A DNA stretch of 64,000 nt from Brachynemurus nebulosus. Its lineage: Eukaryota; Arthropoda; Insecta; Neuroptera; Myrmeleontidae. Position 1 is the stretch's first letter; every line of letters starts with the position of its first letter. This document shows positions 34,351-45,869 of the stretch, in pieces. The notes under the pieces are model-generated. The model did no database searches. It saw only the letters and a list, made by a program, of their open reading frames with translations, and was not told the DNA's origin. The translations under genes were made by a program, and so were the position numbers. The stretch spans positions 62,001 through 126,000 of the forward strand of contig JAPWDM010000021.1 of the NCBI GenBank assembly GCA_035578155.1. Direction: 5' to 3'.

Positions 34351-34936
34351 TGTGGTGCCATGCACAACACATAAAATTTGCAAATTTCAACAAAATCTAT
34401 CACCGTGAGATCAACGCAACATAACTACACACAGGATGTGAAAATGCAGAAAACAGCATAATCCACGAGCCAACTACCGGATGTTCCCTAGACATATTAA
34501 AATAAAATATATTTTCTATTTCGTACAATGTATTTGAATATAAAAATAAATTCTATCTTTGTTAAATAAGTTTTGCTAACTAAACATAAAAATTATTATA
34601 AATTCGATGTAAATTCATTATTTTCAGTTTTGGCCATTTTAATAAATTTTGATAGTCTTTTCGTCGATATGTTGAGATCTTTTTATTTAATTATTTTAAT
34701 TGTTGTAATAATAATTTTACTTTAATAAAATTAATTTAATTTGAACTTCGTTTTATTAATCAATACCAAATCACATCAAACAAGACAATTATAAGTTAAC
34801 GAAAAATAAATAAATAAAATCTTCGAAGTAAATAAAACTTAATAAAAATAAATAAAATTTAAATAAAGTGAACAAGTAACTCCATAAAGACTTTAATTCA
34901 AGCCAAAGCTCCGTTTCTTTCGTTTTCGATAAAACA
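34351..34936 (+). repeat. 3' LTR of errantivirus-like element
   Basis: Starts TGTGGTGCCATGC right after the polypurine tract (34,338-34,350) and ends near ATAAAACA at about 34,936. No second LTR in the window to confirm the limits. Confidence 0.65.
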
Positions 34937-35014
34937 AAGTGGCGATCCTCAACATTCCAAACGGGATCTCCGGTGTCGTCCGGGTTTAATAAGTTTCATT
35001 AAAGTTTCGGTCAC

Positions 35015-35018
<4 letters not shown>
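34937..35018 (+). other. Second primer-binding site and leader stub after the 3' LTR
   Basis: TGGCGATCCT recurs at 34,940-34,949, three bases past the LTR, as if another copy of the internal region once followed. About 70 bp of leader-like sequence run into an AT microsatellite. Confidence 0.5.

Positions 35019-35081
<63 letters not shown>
35019..35081. repeat. (AT)n microsatellite
   Basis: About 62 bp of AT between the retroelement stub and the Tigger pseudogene. Confidence 0.95.
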
Positions 35082-35083
<2 letters not shown>

Positions 35084-35108
35084 TTTCAGTGCGTTTTTTT
35101 GTTTATAA

Positions 35109-36510
35109 ATGATAGATAAAAAACGAAAATCCAGTGAAAATAATAGTGACACTAGACGTGTTCTCAGTGAAATTAGTTTATTAGTTTACAGACAAAATTG
35201 GACATAATAGAAAGGGCCGAAAAGCGTGAAAGTTTAGTATCGGTTGGGCGATCGTTAGCTTTGAACCGAGGGACAGTCGCTCGAATAGTAAAACATAAGG
35301 AAAGAATTCAATCAGCGAGTTTTGAATCAAAAATCATCACTAAAAAGCGAACTGCAGCTGTGGAAGAAACGGAACGAGCACGAGCAAAACATTCCATTAA
35401 GTGCTGCTATTATCCAAAATAAAGCTTTGGATTTGTATCAAAAATGCAAGGATAAATTAGGTGGTACTAGCTCTGATACAGAATTCAAAGCAAGTTCAGG
35501 ATGGTTTTTTTTTAATTTTAAACAAAGAGCAGGGCTAGACAATATTAAATTGACCGGCGAATCTGCTACTGCAGATAAAATAGCTGCAGAAGCATTTAAA
35601 GACGAATTTTTAGAAATTGTCGAAGAGGGAGTTTATACGGCACATCAAATATTTAATGTGGATGAGACTGGATTATTTTGGAAAAAAATGTCTGAAAGGA
35701 CATTTTTGGCCAAAGAAGAAATATCAGCTCCAGCCCATAAGCAATCAAAGGAACGGTTAACATTATTGTTAGGAGGCAACGCAAGCGGGGATTTGAAATT
35801 GAAGCCATTACTTGTTTACCACTTGTTGAGAATTCCAGAGCCTTAAAGGGAAAAGCTAAGAGAATGTTACCAGTTATATGGAAATCAAATTTAAATGCTT
35901 GGGTAACAAAATCCATTTTTACAGATAGGTTTACTCGGTATTTTATACCAACAGTTCGTGAATATTGCTTAAATAAACAAATACCATTTAAAATATTAAT
36001 ATTAGATAATGCTTCCGGCCACCCACCTGCATCTCAAGATTTATGCCCGGAAATTAAAATTTTGTTTTTGCCACCAAATACGACGTCATTAATACAACCA
36101 ATGGACCAAACTGTAATAGCGACTTTTAAAATATATTATATAACAAGGACAATGATTCAGGCTATTAGAGCAACTGACTTAGAAAATGGTCCAACTTTGA
36201 GGTAACTTTGGAAAGGTTATAATATTTTCAACGCCGTAAACAACATTGGTGGCTCTTGGGATGAGATAAAGTCGTCGAAAATGAGAGTTTGTTGGAAAAA
36301 ATGATGCGAAAAAATTGTGTGCAATGCCAATTTTGAAGAAACCCCAGAACAGGCAACATTAGATATTGTTAGTTTAATGAATGAACTGGAGCTGGATATT
36401 TCTGCAGAAGACATCGTCAACTTAGTTGCATCCGATTCGCAAACTTTATCGAAGGCGATATAAAGGAAAGTAGAGTCGATTGAAGAAGACGATATAACGT
36501 TTTGTGTTTG
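35109..36510 (+). pseudogene. Tigger/pogo-like transposase, frameshifted
   Basis: A psq-type HTH (IIERAEKRESLVSVGRSLAL then NRGTVARIVKHKERIQ) is followed by a CENP-B-like second HTH (ALDLYQKCKDKLGG). The DDE_1 core has D in FNVDETGLFW, D in ILDNASGHPP and D in QPMDQTVIATFK, so the triad is kept. Frame changes occur near 35,190, 35,385 and 35,835. An in-frame TAA lies at 36,203-36,205 and the C-terminus (GGSWDEIKSSKMRVCWKK) is broken again at 36,301. It lies between microsatellite DNA and the hAT element. Tigger elements insert at TA; clear ends were not found. Confidence 0.85.
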
Positions 36511-38743
36511 AAAAAATTTTATTAAAGATTTAATAATACATATTAAGTGTACTTAAATACTTTTTTATACAAAACTTTATTTAGCCTTTAATTTACTATA
36601 CAGCCATTGATTGATATATAAAATAATGATTTAAATACTTTAATAACTGCAGGCCTGTAGTGTAATTATTATTATATTTGTACTTTTTAGTAATTATTTT
36701 GAGCCTTAAACAAAATTAAGCGTGCTCGAAGTAGTAATTGTGGAATTATTTTCGTGTCGATTCGGAAGAAAATAAAATCGCGAAATGTAACATTTGTCAA
36801 TTTAAATAAAGTTTTAAGGGCATTGTTTCCAATTTAAATAAACATTTGAAAAACAAATATCTAATTTCTATTAAACTAATGTTAGTGAGACAAATTCCTA
36901 ACAGTCAGCCGAGTTCATCAAAAGATACTTATTCGTCAAAAGATACGGGTAAAGATAATAATATCCCAACTACATCTTCATCTGGTTAGTATCACATGCT
37001 TCTTCTGCTGATGTTCCCTTGGCTCTGGCTGAATCATCTCTCAAGCCATCGACTATGTCCCAGCCAAATATGTTTCAGCCCATTTTAGCTAGGTATGCAT
37101 GTGTTAAAAAATTAACTATTGCACAACGGAAAAAAATATATGATGCATTGATGCTATTATTTATAAAAGACTTCCAACCGTTATCAATTGTTGAAGACAA
37201 AGGTTTTGGAAAATTCGTGACTAGTTTATAACCAGAATATCAGCTACCAAATCGAAAGCACATATCGAATGCAATGCTGAATGCTGCATACTTCAAGTGT
37301 GAAGCTGAGATCAAAGAACGTTTCCAAAATATTAAGGCAGCTTGCTTGACCATAGATTGCTAGACATCCTTAGCACAAGAAAGTTGCTTAACAGTAACTG
37401 CTCATTATCTTGATGATAATTTCAACATTCAGTCAGTACTTTTGCAATGCCGACTATTGCCAGGGCTCCATACTGCATCAAATATAAGCCTGTCCCATAT
37501 GAATGGGACCTTGTTAAAAAAAAGTCCGTCTAGTAGTAGCAGATAATGCTGCAAACATACAAAATTCGATAAAGGAACTTAATTTAAAAAAAGTGTGGTG
37601 GTTTTGCGCATACTGTAAATATTATTACAAAAAATGCTGTTGCATTACCAAAAGTGGAATCAATTCTTTTGAAATTAAAAACTACAATAAATCATTTCAA
37701 AAGAAGTACTACTGCTACTGAAAAATTAAGTAAACACCAAATTCAAACTGGTATGGCACAACCAAAAAAAAAAAAATTAATGATGTTCCTACTAGATGGA
37801 ACTTTTACTTCCTTTATGATTGAAAGGGCAAAGGGAAGCGCTAACAACTTCATTAGCAATTTTGGGTAGTTAGTAGTGGCACTTCGTTGCCAAACATTGA
37901 TTCTGATGAGTGAAAACTTCGCAAGGATCTTTGTACAATTTTAAAACCACTACAAGAAGTTACCGAACAGATGAGGGGTGAACGGTATTTAATAGGTAGT
38001 CATTATTTTTAACTGGGCACTGTTAAATATTTATATAAATAAATTACCAAATAATGATCTACTCCATAATAAAGTTTTAGCTGTAGTTAAAAAAATTAAA
38101 AATGAATTAATTTTGACACTGCAAAAAATCGAATACAATGGGACTTTTGCAGTTTGCACATTTATAGATTCACATTTCAAAACGCATCTCTTTAACTCTT
38201 TTAGGACTAATGACGAGCTCAGCTCGTCATAGCAATTTTAATAAAAAATCCAATTGACGAGTCTGGCTCGTCTTGTGTCGATAACTGGAGCCTACTGCCA
38301 TCTAACGCTATAATATTGTAAATATAGGAAGTAAATCATACCACATACGCACATGCGTTACATCGTTTACATATTTATTTTTTACCTCGTGTTTGCTTGT
38401 TGTAAGTTTTGTGCGTTGTATGCGTTTTATTAATTATCTTTGTCATCGTTATATTTTCAATTTTTTTTTGTTTTTAATGACATTTATAATTAAAAGACAG
38501 TTTTTTTGAATATTATTTTGAATATTTTAAAACTTCTACGTTAATAATATTTAAAATAATTTTCATAGGTTAGGTCTGTTTCAATTTTAGTGTGTGTAAT
38601 TTTGTGTATGTGAATTTTTTTTTTTTAGTGCTTAGAAAAGATAATCGACTATATTTATTTTTTAATTTTTGCATTATAATTTTTTTTTTTTTTTTTGTAT
38701 AACTAATATATACCTATAATTATATAATCGTATAAAATACATA

Positions 38744-41589
38744 ATGGCCGAAGAATATATACAGAGTGAAGAAGATTTATTAGCTATTCTCGAAGATAGT
38801 GATATAGAATTTAATTTAAGCGAATTTAGTGGCGATGAAAGTTCAGAAAGTGATTTCGACATCGAAGGTATTCGAAATATCGTAAGCCATAGTGAAGAAG
38901 GAGAAGGCGAGATACAAGAAGACGATGGCGAAGAACTTTGGATAGAAGGGCAACGAGAACATTGCCAAAAATTTGATTTTCTTGGTGATTCAGGAATAAA
39001 AGTTGAATTTCCTGAGGATAATAATATCCTGGATATTTTTAGGTACGTATTTGTTTATATGTTTGTTTTAAAATATACATCTATAACTCAGTGGCGTGGA
39101 ATCTAATTATTAAAAAATTGCAAACTAAATAAGTTTTTATGATATACGTACGTAAAAAAGAAAAATGTTTACAAATGTGTGCTTTCGGAAATGGAAAATT
39201 TCTAACTTCGTCTTAATGAAGGTGAATTAGCGAATATTTACTTATACTTTAAATGCAAAATCTGTTTTCCATTTTTAAATTATACTTTTTACCTAGTTGA
39301 ACGTCACTGGCAAAATATATGAAAATTACAAAATTTTTGTGTAATTATGGTATTTACTTAAAAGTTTGTTTACTTTTGTAATTACGGAGATGGCCGTAGT
39401 AAGAAAATTGGGTATAGGACAATAACATGTAACTGGCCTACCTGTATAGCAAATAGTGTCAGATTGATGTATCTTGGTAATAAATTACTAATTTTTGTTT
39501 TAAATATTTAGTACAAAAATTTAATTACAGTTACACCTTCTTTTATGCGGTCCTTTTTCTGTGCGATTTTTTTAATGCGGTTTTTGAAAAAATTTCTAAA
39601 GTGCATAATGTAAATCAAAAGCAAGAGAAAGTAAGAAAATATCGTTAAATTTTTTTATAGATGCATTTTTCAGAATTTTCATAATATTTTAAAAATGAAA
39701 TAAATTGTTCTTATGTGTAAATTAATACTTTATCTTGTTTAGAAAAGCAACTTTTAAGCAAATGAGTGAGGTTTTGAGCGTTCTGAGCTACATATTTTCG
39801 ATGAAACTTTTTTTATGCGGTTCCTATCCACCGCATAAAAAAAGTTTTTTCTTACAATCTGGATCGAACTTTACTTTTTATAGCAATTTATGAAGTTCTT
39901 AAATATATTTTTTTTTTGTGCGATTTTTTATGCGGTCCGTATCCACCGCACAAAAAAAGGTTTACTTGTACTGCACTACTTAATTAAGCAATAAATCGTT
40001 CAATGGATGCAGCGATGAAGTTGTTGTAAACCTACTTCGTCGAGTGAAATCATTTGTTTGATATTAAAATTCAAACTAAAAACTATCAAAAAAAAAAATT
40101 TACTTATCTACCACATCAAAATAAAAGATAATATTAATATTATAAATTTATTTTTTATTTTTGCAGATGTTTCATAACCGACGAGATAGTGGAAAAAATC
40201 GTTGAAGAAACGAATATATATGCTGAGGAGTTTATGAATAAAAATAAAGAAAATGAACCACATTCTTCTCATAGAGAAGTTTTCAAAACAAATGTTAATG
40301 AATTAATGTGCTTCTTGGCATTAATTTTATTAGAAGGTGTGGTACACAAACCAAGTGAAAAATTATATTTTACAAAGAGGCCATCAGTTGAAACACCATT
40401 CTTTAAAAAAGTGATGTCGCGGGAAAGATTTTTTCTATTAAAAAAATTTCTTCATTTTGAGAGTAAAGAATTAGAACACACAGACAATTACTCAACGAAA
40501 CTGAAGAAAATTTGGCCAGTTATTGAATTAGTTAATTCAAGATTTCAGGAAGTGTATACACCGGAGCAAGAAATATGTGTGGATGAAAGCTTACTACTTT
40601 ACAAGGGAAGATTGAGCTGGAAACAATTTATTCCGAGCAAACGTGCCCGATTTGGTATAAAAATTTTTAAACTATGCGAAGCTTCGTCGTCATATATTTA
40701 TAAATTTATAATTTATACTGGCAAAGATACCGTATTAAGCGATTCGTTTTCAGAATTGCCATTTTGTAGTAAGATAGTACTTACTCTTTCTGAAACTTTA
40801 TTGGATAAAGGCTACTGTTTAATTACAGACAATTATTATAATTCGCCATCACTCAGTAGTCTGTTGCTTGAGCGAAAAACAGATTTGTACGGCACGTTGA
40901 GAAAAACCAGGAAAAATTTACCCCCACAAATAAAAAATAAAAAATTAAAAAAAGGTGAATTAGCCACATACCACAATAATAAGGTAACAGTTGTTCACTG
41001 GCAAGATAAAAAAGAAGTATTGTTTATAACGTCAATTCACAAAGGAGAACTTTTAACAAAAATTATTAAAAATAAAGAACAAACAAAACCCGATGTCGTA
41101 TTCGACTATAATGATAAAATGGGAGGTGTTGATAGGTCGGATCAGTCAATGGAGCCATACACAATCGCGCGATCGCGACTGAAAAAATATTATAAAAAAA
41201 TTTTTTTCCACCTATTGGAAATGACAGCACATAACTCCTGGGTACTATATAAAAAAAATGGAGGAAAATTAAGCCACGAAATGTTTTTAATAGAATTAGT
41301 GGAAAAAATTATTGAAAAATATCTTAATCCACCTACAAGTTCCACATCTGGACGAAGTGGGCAAGTGAATCTTGACCCCCTTAGACTGACAGCTAGACAT
41401 TTCCCAGATTATATTCCATCAACATCAAAATCAAACCCTACAAGGAGATGTCGCGTTTGCTGTGTAAAAACCGATCCAAAAACAAATAAAAAAATTAGAA
41501 AGGAAACACGAACTTGGTGTCCCGACTGTGGTGTCCCCCTCTGTGCGATACCATGTTTTAAAATCTACCATACAGAAAGATATTTTTAA
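38744..41589 (+). CDS. piggyBac transposase, one intron, intact 573 codons
   Basis: Exon 1 38,744-39,042, intron 39,043-40,166 (GTACGT...TTGCAG, phase 2), exon 2 40,167-41,589; the spliced frame is open throughout. The acidic N-terminus is typical of PGBD4-like proteins. The catalytic DDD is visible: D in EICVDESLLLYKGRL, D in LITDNYYNSPSL and D in YNDKMGGVDRSDQ. The C-terminal Cys-rich cross-brace finger (CRVCC...WCPDCGVPLCAIPC...H) binds the terminal repeats in this family. The enzyme cuts and pastes at TTAA without a footprint. It is the only transposase in the window with no lesion, and its TIRs are both present, so the element may be recently active. The intron was enlarged by a MITE. 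Confidence 0.9.
39528..39968. mobile_element. Tigger/pogo-type MITE in the piggyBac intron
   Basis: TA-flanked, 441 bp. Ends CAGTTACACCTTCTTTTATG and (complement) CAAGTAAACCTTTTTTTGTG are about 78% alike over 23 bp. Internal inverted copies of TTTATGCGGT...ACCGCATAAA make several hairpins. No ORF. Confidence 0.75.
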
Positions 41590-41804
41590 TTTTATTATTT
41601 TTTTATTTTTTATTATTTAATTTTAATTGTACATATTATATTTTCAGGCTACTTCAAACATGCAACTCCTTGGCTCATTGGTCATAGATACAAAATACAA
41701 TCCGATACCTTCATAGTACATCTCAATGGGAATTATCTGCCACTATCTTCAGTAGAAAAAAACAATGCTACCATCCGTCATATTATTCACATTCAGGTTA
41801 CAAC

Positions 41805-42089
41805 CATATACTTATGTAGTACTCCTATATGGACAATCGCTGTAAGTGGAAGTGGTTCTGACTAAGTGGGACAGATAGCGTATGATGCTCTCAATCCTCC
41901 CAGCGCCCAACTTGGTTCTGCGCATCTTTTATGCACATGCAGCAAAATGCGCATACAGCAAAATAAAAGTAAGCATGCGCAGCATGAACAAAGCGGCTCG
42001 GGTGAAAGAGAGAATAAATATTGCCGTCACCGTAATAGTTGGACATTCTTTCCCGTACCAACTGTCCATATAGGAGTACTACATATATG
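41805..42089. mobile_element. MITE with 8-bp duplication GTTACAAC
   Basis: 285 bp. The 8-bp direct repeats GTTACAAC (41,797-41,804 and 42,090-42,097) flank inverted ends CATATACTTATGTAGTACTC and (complement) CATATATGTAGTACTC, both running on to CTATATGGACA. The 8-bp duplication fits hAT or P superfamily; the CAT terminus favours P-like. It lies in the 3' flank of the piggyBac gene. Confidence 0.8.
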
Positions 42090-42239
42090 GTTACAACACG
42101 ATATTCATACACATGAATTCGGAGTATTTATTTATATTTTACAAAAAAATGCATAACATATTATAAGTTATGCTTGTTTGTGAAGATTTTTATTCCATAA
42201 AACTTTTGCCCTTTTAAAATAGAAAATAGTGGTGTAATG

Positions 42240-42705
42240 ATAGATAATGAGTATTTCAATCAATTACAAAGGGGAGGATTAAAATGTCCGACTGATTTTG
42301 TTTTATTTATATTCTTTCATTTATCTGCAATTTTTGAATTTATTATTTATTACAAGTCAGCTTTTTTTTGAATTTATTATTTATTACAAGTCATGTTAGC
42401 TTTTAGCGACTAATGGTGGATGGATAGGGCTCTTGGCGAACCTACCACCTTAAATAAAAGAGATAACGCGCCATGGTGATACCGCCAGGTGGTGTGGAAA
42501 CTCACCAAATCAGCTACGTTGTTTCATCGTTATCATCGTCATCGTACTGAACAACACGAAGTTCACGACATCGTTTCCATCTACAGTCCACACAAGAAAA
42601 CAACTTGGTACACCAACGGAACCAGCGCTCCGACCGAAATCGAAATTTCCACGTGTCAACACATATTTTGTTTTCATTCTTTTTTTATGATAAGTACTTT
42701 TTTAC
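42240..42705. other. piggyBac 3' region without a recognisable gene
   Basis: Contains a 33-bp tandem duplication (about 42,331-42,394) and a GC-richer patch at 42,430-42,660 with a 76-codon frame of no known family. Confidence 0.4.
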
Positions 42706-42919
42706 GTCATTATTTCTGAACATAAATTTTTGTAAAAATTGTCATTACATATTTTCGTAAAGAAAACCAATAAAATATATTATTTTTGTGTGTGTGTGAT
42801 ATATTGTATTATGTAATTTTTTTTACTTCGTTATTTCTGAATATAAATTTTTGTAAAAATTGTCATTACATATTTTTGTAAAGAAAACCAATAAAATATA
42901 CATATATTTTTTGCGTGTG
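42706..42919. repeat. Tandem duplication of about 120 bp near piggyBac right end
   Basis: 42,710-42,800 and 42,830-42,919 share TTATTTCTGAA(C/T)ATAAATT, then TGTAAAAATTGTCATTACAT, then an AACCAATAAAATATA end. Each copy ends in a GTGTGT run. Confidence 0.8.
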
Positions 42920-43172
42920 TATATATTTATTATGAGCTTAATTATTACGCATCTCAACATTGTCAACATTACTACGGTAAGTATAGATACAAATAAAAGC
43001 AACTGAGTCACACGTATCAATTAAAACGCTGGATGATGTATGGCCTACTTTATATCAGAGACGCACACCCTTCAGTATAGAAGTCTGTAATAATACTTAT
43101 AAAAGTAAAAATTTTTTTATTAGGAAAAATATCATAGATGTTGGTCCTTAAGGGGTTAAAGAAGCAACAGCG

Positions 43173-44181
43173 CACAGTGGGGCCAAAGTAGGTAAAAGAT
43201 GGTAAAAATTATTTAGTCCTTTTATTGAGTACAGAATAGTTATATAACAATATATTTTACTTTTACTTGATATTTATTAATAAAATACTGGGTGTCCCAC
43301 TATACAGAGTGACGCATAACTGTTAGTCAAATGATATATCAAAAACCATTCGTCGGACGAATTTGAAATTTGCAGATCTTGTTTGACCCTAGGTTGAGAC
43401 TTTTTTTCATGCAACTCGATTTCATTTCCGGTTACTGATTTCTAGCAACGTGGTATCAACTTATAAATTTTAAATGGAATATGGAATTTTTGACAACGAA
43501 TTTCGATGATACGCTTAATTATAGCTTTAACTTAACTGGAATATTCGGTACATAAATCTAATAAATTCGAGTGTTTTATTTAATTATTTTATATTTCTAA
43601 GCTTCTTATTGATGATTTTTGCTCAAACAAAATGAAAAGAAAATCAGCAAATTTTGAAAAAAGGTGCAATTTGGTGCAAACTCTGCAATCATAATACAAA
43701 AATAGACTAATTGCTTTATCAAATGCCACAAATATATCCGTTGGATTCGATTGGATACGTAACTAAAATTCTTTGAGAAATTAATTTTTACAGAATTTTT
43801 CTAGATAATTCAACCATGTTTCATTAAAGCTTGATAGTATCAACACGAGTACTGATTTTAACAAATAGGATACATAAAAAAAATAACATACCATAGAGAA
43901 CATCGCCCATTATAACTGATTTTAATTTCTTTTTTTATAACTTAAATAACGGTCCCGCAAATCACTACTTTACATACAATGATATCGTTTAAAAAGCAAT
44001 ACATTTATAGAAATAAATAATAGTCGATATATTTGCACTCCCCGCGCTATTTTACATAAGTTAATTACAGAGGTCGTTGCTACAATATTTTAGCTATTGA
44101 TTTAAGAGGTTATATAAATTGTAGCTTATAATTTAATTTTTTCTATTTTTGCCGCCTTTAATGGTATTTGGCCCCACTGTG
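43173..44181. mobile_element. Non-autonomous Transib-like element with RSS-like ends
   Basis: 1,009 bp with perfect 15-bp TIRs CACAGTGGGGCCAAA and a 5-bp target duplication CAGCG (43,168-43,172 and 44,182-44,186). The heptamer CACAGTG equals the V(D)J signal heptamer, and an A-rich nonamer-like block (GGTAAAAAT / GGCAAAAAT) lies at the same distance from both ends. 5-bp GC-rich duplications are characteristic of Transib. No transposase ORF inside. Confidence 0.85.
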
Positions 44182-44645
44182 CAGCGGTTGAAGTGAAAAA
44201 AAAGTTATTTTGTATTGTTGTGTTGTAAGTGTTGTTGTACGATATTAGAAATCACTAAAGAAGTAAAATCAGTGAGGTCAGCGACCTTATCAGAAGCTAC
44301 TTCACCGACACCAACAGAAACACCAGTATCAACTACGGAGATTCGCCGAGATGATAATTATATTTTCATTTGGGATGATGTCGATCAAGTTATTGCCGAT
44401 GTGCAGTCAGTACAATCGCCGACAGCTATAGCTATTGTAGAAGTACAACGATACCTGAATGATAAAATATTGCTAAAGCGAGAAGATCCAAACGAATGGT
44501 GGAGAAATCATCAGTTCGTTTATCCATACCTCAGCAAAGTATTTCAACAACACTGCTGCTTAATTGTTACATCAGTTCCTTGTGAACGAATATTTTCAAA
44601 ATCGGGGGAACTTATATCAAACTTATCACAAAACAATTATTAATA

Positions 44646-45374
44646 TTTCTGACTACAAACTTTTGATAATTTTTTATAGCTCTTAGCAAGACTTGTCTAT
44701 TCGGCCTTCGAATTAGTTTCAAATAACTTCCTTCATCCTTGCAAAGTTTCCACTTATCGCACCATATAATGGTTAGACTGTTTGCTTATTGTGAAATATT
44801 ACAATGATCCCTCATCATCAAACTCTCTGATTTCAGGCGAACTGAAGTGTGATATCTATACTGGATACACACATCAAGATTAACAGGGGTGAACTTTTTT
44901 TTAAGGTAGTGTATTTACTGGATAAATATTTAAACCAAACTCCATGATCTAAACTGAACTTATTTTTTTTTGTTTTTAATATTCAAATATATATTTTTTG
45001 TAAATGCACGAATATAATACATACGCATGTGTATACTTGAAGAATTTCACATACAATAGATATTTTTATATTTCAAGAGATATAATAGATATTATATTAT
45101 TAGATATTTAACTTCAGACGTTGAGTACATAGTAGTACATACTGACAGATTTATTCTATTTTTCTAAGTAATTTCTTATTATTGAGAGACACATGATTAA
45201 TATTGAGATATATTATAACAAAATCTGTAATTGTAGAAATTTTATTGTGTTTTGTCTTTCACTTTGACAGCTTTAATGTATCTCTTTAAATAAAGTATCA
45301 TACTACAACGTACATATTTTATTTAAATAAGAAAAGCAATTCCTCAATATGCATATTTATATAGAGATATAATA

Positions 45375-45378
<4 letters not shown>
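44646..45378. other. AT-rich non-coding stretch
   Basis: No gene or terminal repeat recognised after the hAT stop. Confidence 0.4.

Positions 45379-45442
<64 letters not shown>
45379..45442. repeat. (AT)n microsatellite
   Basis: About 64 bp of alternating TA. Confidence 0.95.
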
Positions 45443-45449
<7 letters not shown>

Positions 45450-45869
45450 CCATAGTCACCAAAAAAAATTCTGTCACATAAAATTTCCTTAAAATTACTC
45501 TAATAAATTCTAATTAACATTTTTTTGAAATTTTTCATAAATGGTACTTAAGTATGCTAAAACTCAATTTCCAAATTAGTTTGTTCTATGCGTCAGGAAA
45601 AAAAAGTAAGCTTACTTGTACATTGTTTAGTTCTTAAAATTTTATTAATTTGTGTTAATAGTGATTTTAAAATGCCACGAGAGAAATTAAACATACGTGA
45701 GTTAATACAGTCATGAATCAAAAACAATGACGATTTTGAAATATTTGGTGTTGATTCAATTAAGTGCTTAATTTGCGTTATTATTTTAACACTTAGGCAA
45801 AAAAAAAAAAAACTGAAATATAATTTGGATCGGAAAACCATTATGATAAAAAATTTGGAATTACATCCC
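45443..45869. other. Non-coding upstream of the Jockey fragment
   Basis: AT-rich, ending in an A-run near 45,800. The junction with the GC-rich retroelement is at about 45,865. Confidence 0.4.

Larger units (their letters stand above)
28301..34936 (+). mobile_element. Errantivirus-like gypsy element lacking its 5' LTR
   Basis: Order: primer-binding site (TGGCGATCCTGCCAGGAT, 28,302-28,319), leader, gag, protease with RT/RNase H remnants, integrase, env, polypurine tract (AATGGGGGAGGAG), 3' LTR. The 5' LTR is absent, replaced by AT dinucleotides. Confidence 0.9.
38196..43155 (+). mobile_element. Complete piggyBac element, 4,960 bp
   Basis: Target-site TTAA on both sides (38,192-38,195 and 43,156-43,159). 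Left end CTCTTTTAGGACTAATGA and right end (complement) CCCCTTAAGGACCAACAT form an imperfect TIR. A subterminal palindrome GACGAGCTCAGCTCGTC lies at the left. Contains one split transposase gene plus two later MITE insertions. Confidence 0.9.
36740..44645 (+). pseudogene. BED-finger hAT transposase (ZBED-like), split by two insertions
   Basis: An N-terminal BED zinc finger begins at about 36,748 (WNYFRVDSEENKIAKCNICQ, then NLNKHL). Several frames continue with FQPILARY, DKGFGKFVTSL, ISNAMLNAAYF and AACLTIDC, then VVALPK-like parts around 37,530-37,870. It is cut at 38,195 (...FIDSHFKTHLF) by a piggyBac, resumes for 12 codon-scale bases (KEATA), is cut again at 43,172 by a Transib-like element, and ends with the C-terminal dimerisation region (NEWWRNHQFVYPYLSKVF and VPCERIFSKSGELI) at about 44,490-44,640. 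Many stops and frameshifts show it was already old when hit. 5' and 3' TIRs not identified. Confidence 0.85.

Noticed and set aside
41866..42156. Several ORFs on both strands in the piggyBac 3' region
   Set aside because: They lie in a 285-bp MITE and overlap each other; no coding signature.
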